Shown one piece after another: positions 17,111-20,556 of a stretch of DNA of 20,556 bases (its first letter is position 1; each line of letters opens with the position of its first letter). The notes beneath the pieces were generated by a model that did no database searches, had not been told where the DNA came from, and worked only from the letters and a program-made list of their open reading frames with translations. The translations under genes were made by a program, and so were the position numbers. Origin of the DNA: Candidatus Helarchaeota archaeon (GTDB taxonomy: Archaea; Asgardarchaeota; Lokiarchaeia; Helarchaeales; HEL-GB-A); contig JABXJT010000087.1 in the NCBI GenBank assembly GCA_013375455.1, positions 1 through 20,556 on the forward strand, read 5' to 3'.

Positions 17111-17569
17111 TTATAAATTTTCTAGTTCTTGAGCGTATTTTTCAGCAGTCCATAACTTTTCTTTTTCATTCTCTAGATTAGAGGGATCAATGAGTGCTAT
17201 CCACCCATCATCATAAGGATCTTGGTTGATTATACTAGGATTATCTTCAATTTCGTCATTAATTTCTTCAATTTTCCCTGAAATTGGTGAAAATAGTTCT
17301 ATGCTAGTCTTCTGAGATTCGATGGTTCCAATAGGCTTACTTTTCGGGTTTTCGCCTTCAAAAACTAGCATTTCAACCTCACTTCCAGTTGATGGGACTT
17401 CAACGTATACAATTTCTTTCAATTGTTTCTGTCCATAATCTGTGATGCCGACTCTAGCTTTTCCATTCTCTAAACGAACCCAAACATGTCCTACAGTTCC
17501 TATAAATTGAACATAGAGTAAATCATCTGGGACATCATAAAGTTCAGTGTCCTTTTGTACTTTAACCAT
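17111..17569 (-). CDS. gcvH: Glycine cleavage H-like lipoyl carrier protein
   Basis: The 152-aa product is an H-protein. HVWVRLENGKARVGITDYGQ (29-48) is the start of the fold. ESQKTSIELFSPISGKIEE carries the lipoyl lysine K87. EDNPSIINQDPYDDGWI (108-124) is a strong family block. The H-protein shuttles the aminomethyl group on lipoamide between P, T and L proteins. None of those genes, and no lipoate ligase, is in the window, so a role outside glycine cleavage is possible. Relative to common GcvH a short Gly/Pro/Lys-rich stretch (FEGENPKSKP, 70-79) lengthens the loop before the lipoyl site. It follows the gelsolin gene on the same strand after 61 bases. It has a very strong SD, AAAGGAGGT (17579-17587), inside a palindrome. 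Its stop lies 19 bases from that of the convergent radical SAM gene. Confidence 0.93.
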   Translation of the reverse strand: MVKVQKDTELYDVPDDLLYVQFIGTVGHVWVRLENGKARVGITDYGQKQLKEIVYVEVPSTGSEVEMLVFEGENPKSKPIGTIESQKTSIELFSPISGKIEEINDEIEDNPSIINQDPYDDGWIALIDPSNLENEKEKLWTAEKYAQELENL

Positions 17570-17570
17570 T

Positions 17571-17583
17571 GAGGTTTAACCTC
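17571..17583 (-). promoter_or_regulatory. Palindrome overlapping the gcvH ribosome-binding site
   Basis: GAGGTTTAACCTC is a perfect odd-length palindrome one base before the gcvH start codon. On the coding strand it reads GAGGTTAAACCTC and contains most of the GGAGGT SD. It may be a protein-binding operator or a translational control hairpin; the one-base loop makes a hairpin of the full length impossible (three or four pairs could form). Confidence 0.45.
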
Positions 17584-17630
17584 CTTTAAGTTAGTTAAAA
17601 AGGAATTTCGTTTGCTAGATTGATTATAAG

Positions 17631-18476
17631 TTATTTTTGGTATTTTATTTTGAAGATGGGTATTTGCGTGTCACCAGAAGCTCCTGCAGCTCCACCTTTC
17701 ATTAATTCAACGGCAAGAACTTTTCCGGATTGGATTATTGCACGAGGTGTATATTCACTAGCGATAAATTGACCTTCGGGTGGGGCGGCAAGTTCCCATC
17801 GATGCTCGACTTGTTCTTGTCCAAATGCTGCTTTCTTTGTTTCTGCGATACTGAAAGCATACGGCCCAATAAAAACGATTTCTCGAGTATAAGGTGTGGG
17901 AGGAGGACGTTTTTCGAGTTCGGTTATTATTATCTTCACACTTTCTTCGATATTATCTGGAACTTGAAGCTGAATGCCACCGACAGCTTGGGTAACTGGT
18001 TCGGGAGATATAATTGCGGGTCCTGGAGAGATAATTGCCGGTTGTGTTGGGGGTTGTATAACTGGTTGTATTGTTGGCTGTGGCGAGGGGGGTGGAGTTC
18101 CAAGAGTCAGGGCAGGTTGTGCTCCAAATGCCGGGGCTGCTGCTTGGGCAGGAGCCGCTGCAGGTGCGGCGCCCATTGGAACTGGACCACCTACGGCATT
18201 AATGAAATCTTGTGGCTCATCTCCTTGATCGATGCTATCAACTTTAAAGTTCAATCCTTTCTGACCTCGAAGGTCTTGTGATACTCTAGCAGCAATAAAT
18301 TTTCGCCGAACCTTTGCGTTAACTCCTTTCCAGAGGTAAATTTTTTTCGCAGCATCTACTACCAATAAAACGACCATTTCCTCACTCAATATATCTTTTA
18401 TTGGTCCTGTGATAGGCAATTGTTCGATATCTCCTTCATCCTTTACATTATATAGTTCCATTGGTGGTATACTCAT
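17631..18476 (-). CDS. Gelsolin-domain protein with unassigned C-terminal domain
   Basis: The 281-aa product begins with a gelsolin-like domain (about 5-95). MELYNVKDEG, then the core VVLLVVDAAKKIYLWKG, KVRRKFIAARVSQDL and IDQGDEPQDF match the strands and long helix of gelsolin repeats. Asgard gelsolins of this sort bind actin and regulate filaments in vitro. Residues 97-170 are a Pro/Ala/Gln-rich linker with a short repeat (AIISPGP, AIISPEP), probably disordered. Residues 171-281 form a second folded region (ESVKIIITELEKR, EIVFIGPYAF, HRWELAAP, PIFKIKYQK) that I cannot assign. It has no signal peptide or membrane segment, so it is cytoplasmic. An AGGAG SD lies 11 bases before the ATG. It precedes gcvH on the same strand with a 61-base gap. 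Actin binding here is inferred from fold only. Confidence 0.85.
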   Translation of the reverse strand: MSIPPMELYNVKDEGDIEQLPITGPIKDILSEEMVVLLVVDAAKKIYLWKGVNAKVRRKFIAARVSQDLRGQKGLNFKVDSIDQGDEPQDFINAVGGPVPMGAAPAAAPAQAAAPAFGAQPALTLGTPPPSPQPTIQPVIQPPTQPAIISPGPAIISPEPVTQAVGGIQLQVPDNIEESVKIIITELEKRPPPTPYTREIVFIGPYAFSIAETKKAAFGQEQVEHRWELAAPPEGQFIASEYTPRAIIQSGKVLAVELMKGGAAGASGDTQIPIFKIKYQK

Positions 18477-18601
18477 TTTAAATGTGACTCCTATTCATTC
18501 TGAAACTCAATATTAAAAAAGAATTCCAAAATATTATATTTTGAATTTTATTTATATATTTATATTCTTCTGCTCAAAGAAAAAAAGAATTCGGTGAAAA
18601 T
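18477..18601. promoter_or_regulatory. Divergent promoter region, gelsolin gene and THUMP gene
   Basis: This AT-rich spacer separates the leftward gelsolin gene from the rightward THUMP gene. TTTATATATTTATATTC (about 18550-18566) is the clearest TATA-like element. It sits 36-50 bases before the TTG start at 18602, where a short leader with the GGTGA SD would follow. It is nearly symmetrical and could serve both directions. Confidence 0.45.
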
Positions 18602-19123
18602 TTGCAGAAAAAATTCAATCTACTCATCTCATGCCCGAGATTTCACGAAAGGGATGCTATTGCCGAAGCATGGTATTTATTCTCAAATATTGGAGAGGAA
18701 GATATTAGGGGGGAGTTATCTAGCTTTCCAGGACTCATTACTGCAAAATGTAGCCAAGATCCTATTCAGTGCATTAGAGATTTAAGGGTTTTAATTGAAG
18801 AAGACCCTTCTTATTTGAGATTTGTCTTAAAAATCATTCCAATTGAAGTGGTTACTGAGACTAATTTCGATGAGATTAGTAAAATCATTGACGAATTTGG
18901 AAAAAGGATCTCCGAGAATGAAAGTTTCCGAATAACTCTAAAAGGCAGACAATCGCCATTCGATTCTCAAGAATTAATAATCAAATTGGCTGAAAAAGTT
19001 GATAGAAAAGTGAATCTTAATGAGCCAGATAAAACCTTGATGATTCAAATATTAGGAGATATTACGGGGATCTCGTTATTAAGCCCAGGGGATATTTTAT
19101 CAAAGGCTGAATTTCCATATTAG
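18602..19123 (+). CDS. THUMP-domain protein, Tan1-like
   Basis: The 173-aa product begins QKKFNLLISCPRFHERDAIAEAW, typical of archaeal stand-alone THUMP proteins. The THUMP fold covers about 60-168 (FVLKIIPIEVV, SFRITLKGRQSPFDSQELI, VNLNEPDKTLMIQILGDITGISLL). Yeast Tan1 and its archaeal relatives bind tRNA and help the acetyltransferase TmcA/Kre33 make ac4C. No acetyltransferase is in the window. The start codon is TTG, supported by GGTGA (18593-18597) four bases before it and by the conserved N-terminus right after it. An in-frame upstream ATG is not available. Its stop is three bases from that of the convergent Cgi121 gene. Confidence 0.88.
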   Translation: MQKKFNLLISCPRFHERDAIAEAWYLFSNIGEEDIRGELSSFPGLITAKCSQDPIQCIRDLRVLIEEDPSYLRFVLKIIPIEVVTETNFDEISKIIDEFGKRISENESFRITLKGRQSPFDSQELIIKLAEKVDRKVNLNEPDKTLMIQILGDITGISLLSPGDILSKAEFPY

Positions 19124-19126
19124 TCG

Positions 19127-19717
19127 TTATTTTTCAAGGGAAACGAGAGCGATACGATTAAGAATAGCTTTAAAGATTGCTTCATCCCTTTGGTTTTCAT
19201 TATTTGTTAGAGAAATGGCGGAAATTTCATCATTTCCGATTTGATAATATTTACAAATTTCAGATTGTTTGAAATCATTAAAAATCATCATCACTTCATC
19301 AGAACGCGCTCCGCCGAGTAAAATTTCACATTCTTCTAAGGCTTGTTTTACAGATGCCTCTGAATTTCCGAGAATTATTACAACGTCATCCCCTGCTTTG
19401 ACACCAAATTTTTCCAAAGCAACTTTGATCTGACGCTGGCCTGAAATATATAATAGAATTTCTAGTGAGAGTTGATTTGAGATATTCCTCTTTTGGATAA
19501 ATGCGTGCAATGCATGAAGAACACTAAAAAAGATGTGTTCCCAAGTTGCAATAAGTGCAGCGGAACACAATTGAATGAGTACCTCATATTTTGAATTAAC
19601 GGAGTCTAATAATTTAATAATTTCCTGCGGATTAGTAGCTTTAACGGATTTTAGTCCTTGGATCAGAACTATTTTATATAATTCTTGATCTTCTTTTTCA
19701 AATTCTTTAATTATCGT
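19127..19717 (-). CDS. cgi121: KEOPS subunit Cgi121, apparent ACG start
   Basis: Cgi121 is the KEOPS subunit that binds Bud32 and the tRNA CCA end during t6A synthesis. Family features are VLHALHAFIQKRNISNQLSLEILLY, SGQRQIKVALEKFGV and the C-terminal AILNRIALVSLEK. No ATG, GTG or TTG in this frame gives a full protein. The first TTG (19568-19570) would remove the N-terminal strand and leave 147 aa. Upstream the frame stays open for 49 more codons, encoding IIKEFEKEDQELYKIVLIQG, as expected for a Cgi121 N-terminus. It ends at ACG (19715-19717), with GAGG (19725-19728) exactly seven bases before it. The ACG may be a true non-standard start, an ATG changed by mutation or sequencing error, or the start may be the following ATA or ATT. 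Full length would be 196 aa. It lies 22 bases after the HD-domain gene. Confidence 0.85.
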   Translation of the reverse strand, partial: TIIKEFEKEDQELYKIVLIQGLKSVKATNPQEIIKLLDSVNSKYEVLIQLCSAALIATWEHIFFSVLHALHAFIQKRNISNQLSLEILLYISGQRQIKVALEKFGVKAGDDVVIILGNSEASVKQALEECEILLGGARSDEVMMIFNDFKQSEICKYYQIGNDEISAISLTNNENQRDEAIFKAILNRIALVSLEK

Positions 19718-19739
19718 AAAAATTCCTCAAATATTTTAG

Positions 19740-20405
19740 TTACGTTTCTAAAAACTTTTTCACGCCATCGATCCCTTCCTTGGCCATAATATCACAAATA
19801 ATCGCTGCGAATTTTGAATTTTCAATCTTCTGTGGTTTTCCTGCACGTTCCATAATCTTTTGGGCACCAATTAAGATATCCCCAAGAAGATTACTATCAA
19901 CATAATCAGCAACGTGAAGAATTAAGGCTTCTAAACTTCTAGGTGGCGCCGAGCTTCCCTTTCCATGGTGGGAAAGTATGAGATGAATTAAATCTAAAGG
20001 GAATTTACGGGTCCAAGCCTCTGCAAAAGCTAAAGAAGTATGATCAATTTTACTACCCAGTCTTGATCGTTCATATTTTGACCCAGCTTGATGGTAAGTT
20101 AATGGTTTATAGAGATCATGAAGAATTCCACCAGCGATAATGAGATCTTTGTTGATGAAATCAATTTGATGGACTTTCTGTAGTATATTTGCAATTTCAA
20201 TAGCAATGAAAGTAACTCCGATTGTATGTTCAATCAATCCCCCTCTATATGAGTGATGATATATTTTCGAGGCTGGGGCTTCTTCAAATGCCATTTCGTC
20301 ACCAAAGGTTTCGATTGATATTTCAGGATTTTTTAAAAAAGAGATAATAATCTCTCTAAGCTTGTTATCTTCAATTTTTTGTGCCAGATCTATTAATGCT
20401 TCCAT
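19740..20405 (-). CDS. HD-domain hydrolase
   Basis: The 221-aa protein has an HD metal-dependent phosphohydrolase fold. YHHSYRGGLIEHT carries H60, GGILHDLYKP carries the H96-D97 doublet, ILSHHGKG carries H146/H147 and LHVADYVDS carries D167. These are the metal ligands of the superfamily. The RGGLIEHT and SHHG blocks are closest to YhaM-type HD nucleases and to archaeal HD proteins of unknown substrate. No OB-fold is attached, so the specific YhaM nuclease function cannot be assumed. It is the first gene of a pair with cgi121 (22 bases apart), which suggests an RNA-related role (inference). The ATG start follows an AT-rich stretch without a strong SD. Confidence 0.9.
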   Translation of the reverse strand: MEALIDLAQKIEDNKLREIIISFLKNPEISIETFGDEMAFEEAPASKIYHHSYRGGLIEHTIGVTFIAIEIANILQKVHQIDFINKDLIIAGGILHDLYKPLTYHQAGSKYERSRLGSKIDHTSLAFAEAWTRKFPLDLIHLILSHHGKGSSAPPRSLEALILHVADYVDSNLLGDILIGAQKIMERAGKPQKIENSKFAAIICDIMAKEGIDGVKKFLET

Positions 20406-20504
20406 TTTAACAACTCATTATATATTCGCTTATAACTCTATTCTAAAAAATTAATAATTATAATTTTAATATTCTTTTTAAACATGATCCGCAAAAGTAG
20501 TCTT

Positions 20505-20555
20505 TTAGGGCTTTGCGAGGAATTCGTGGGTGTCCTTAATGAGCTGACGGATCTT
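20505..20555 (-). CDS. Possible C-terminal end of a gene running off the right edge
   Basis: On the minus strand the last 51 bases read KIRQLIKDTHEFLAKP followed by TAA. The third codon positions are rich in G and C, unlike most neighbours. This would be the end of a gene in the same direction as the HD/cgi121 pair. Reading the plus strand instead, an ATG at 20484 opens a frame MIRKSSLLGLCEEF... to the edge, so the direction is not decided. The fragment is too short to identify. Confidence 0.35.
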   Translation of the reverse strand, partial: KIRQLIKDTHEFLAKP

Positions 20556-20556
20556 C

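Noticed and set aside
17974..18228. Plus-strand Gly/Ala-rich ORF of 84 codons
   Set aside because: It is another antisense shadow of the same low-complexity linker.
17730..18281. Plus-strand ORF of 183 codons rich in Cys, Trp and Arg
   Set aside because: It is the antisense shadow of the gelsolin-domain gene. The Pro/Ala linker read backwards gives the Gly/Cys/Trp-rich string.
18594..18785. Alternative plus-strand frame overlapping the THUMP gene start
   Set aside because: It is short and out of frame with the conserved THUMP protein, which has its own SD and TTG start.
19127..19570. Short form of Cgi121 starting at the TTG codon at 19568-19570
   Set aside because: It would drop the N-terminal strand of the fold, and no SD stands before that TTG. 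The upstream frame is open and protein-like.
1..20556. CRISPR arrays, rRNA or tRNA genes
   Set aside because: I saw no regularly spaced repeats and no tRNA or rRNA sequence by eye. A covariance-model scan was not possible here.

Overview
The window reads as a piece of an AT-rich archaeal chromosome, most probably from an Asgard archaeon. Three observations support this. A gelsolin-fold protein lies at 17631-18476, a family that in prokaryotes is an Asgard hallmark. Archaeal-type tRNA modification genes are present: the KEOPS subunit Cgi121 and a stand-alone THUMP protein of the Tan1 type. Start sites carry SD motifs such as GGTGA and GGAGG or sit close to TATA-like boxes. I cannot name the class within Asgard.

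Layout. Positions 1-464 (minus strand) hold the N-terminal 154 codons of a multi-pass membrane protein that runs off the left edge. A 300-base gap follows, then one giant secreted, membrane-anchored and heavily N-glycosylatable protein (765-8117, 2450 aa). It is built of repeated helical 'WD..GGYY' units, probably four alpha/alpha toroids, alternating with Ig-like segments. Next comes a tnpB gene (minus), apparently a solo IS200/IS605-type element with possible flanking repeats. Two tandem 96-99 aa two-TM paralogues and the bifunctional NAD(P)HX repair enzyme (nnrD-like) follow. nnrD overlaps, tail to tail, a minus-strand Sua5/YrdC gene (t6A precursor synthesis).

From 12719 there is a sugar-1-phosphate nucleotidyltransferase with a small coiled-coil/zinc protein behind it, then a minus-strand YjbQ (UPF0047) gene. 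An apparent two-gene operon of an HdrD-like CCG-domain Fe-S protein and a B12-binding radical SAM enzyme follows. The right part has a minus-strand pair, gelsolin-domain protein then GcvH-like lipoyl carrier. It is followed by a plus-strand THUMP protein facing a minus-strand pair of an HD-domain hydrolase and Cgi121. A fragment of another gene lies at the right edge.

Themes. Three genes point to tRNA modification (Sua5 and Cgi121 for t6A; the THUMP protein probably for ac4C). Most genes are housekeeping. The parts least explained by known biology are the giant toroid surface protein, the gelsolin protein with a Pro/Ala linker and an unassigned C-terminal domain, the twin two-TM proteins, and Cgi121, whose reading frame extends 49 codons beyond any ATG/GTG/TTG start to a well-placed ACG codon. 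Several convergent gene pairs are packed with 3-19 bases between stops or overlap outright, and one such overlap carries a strong hairpin.
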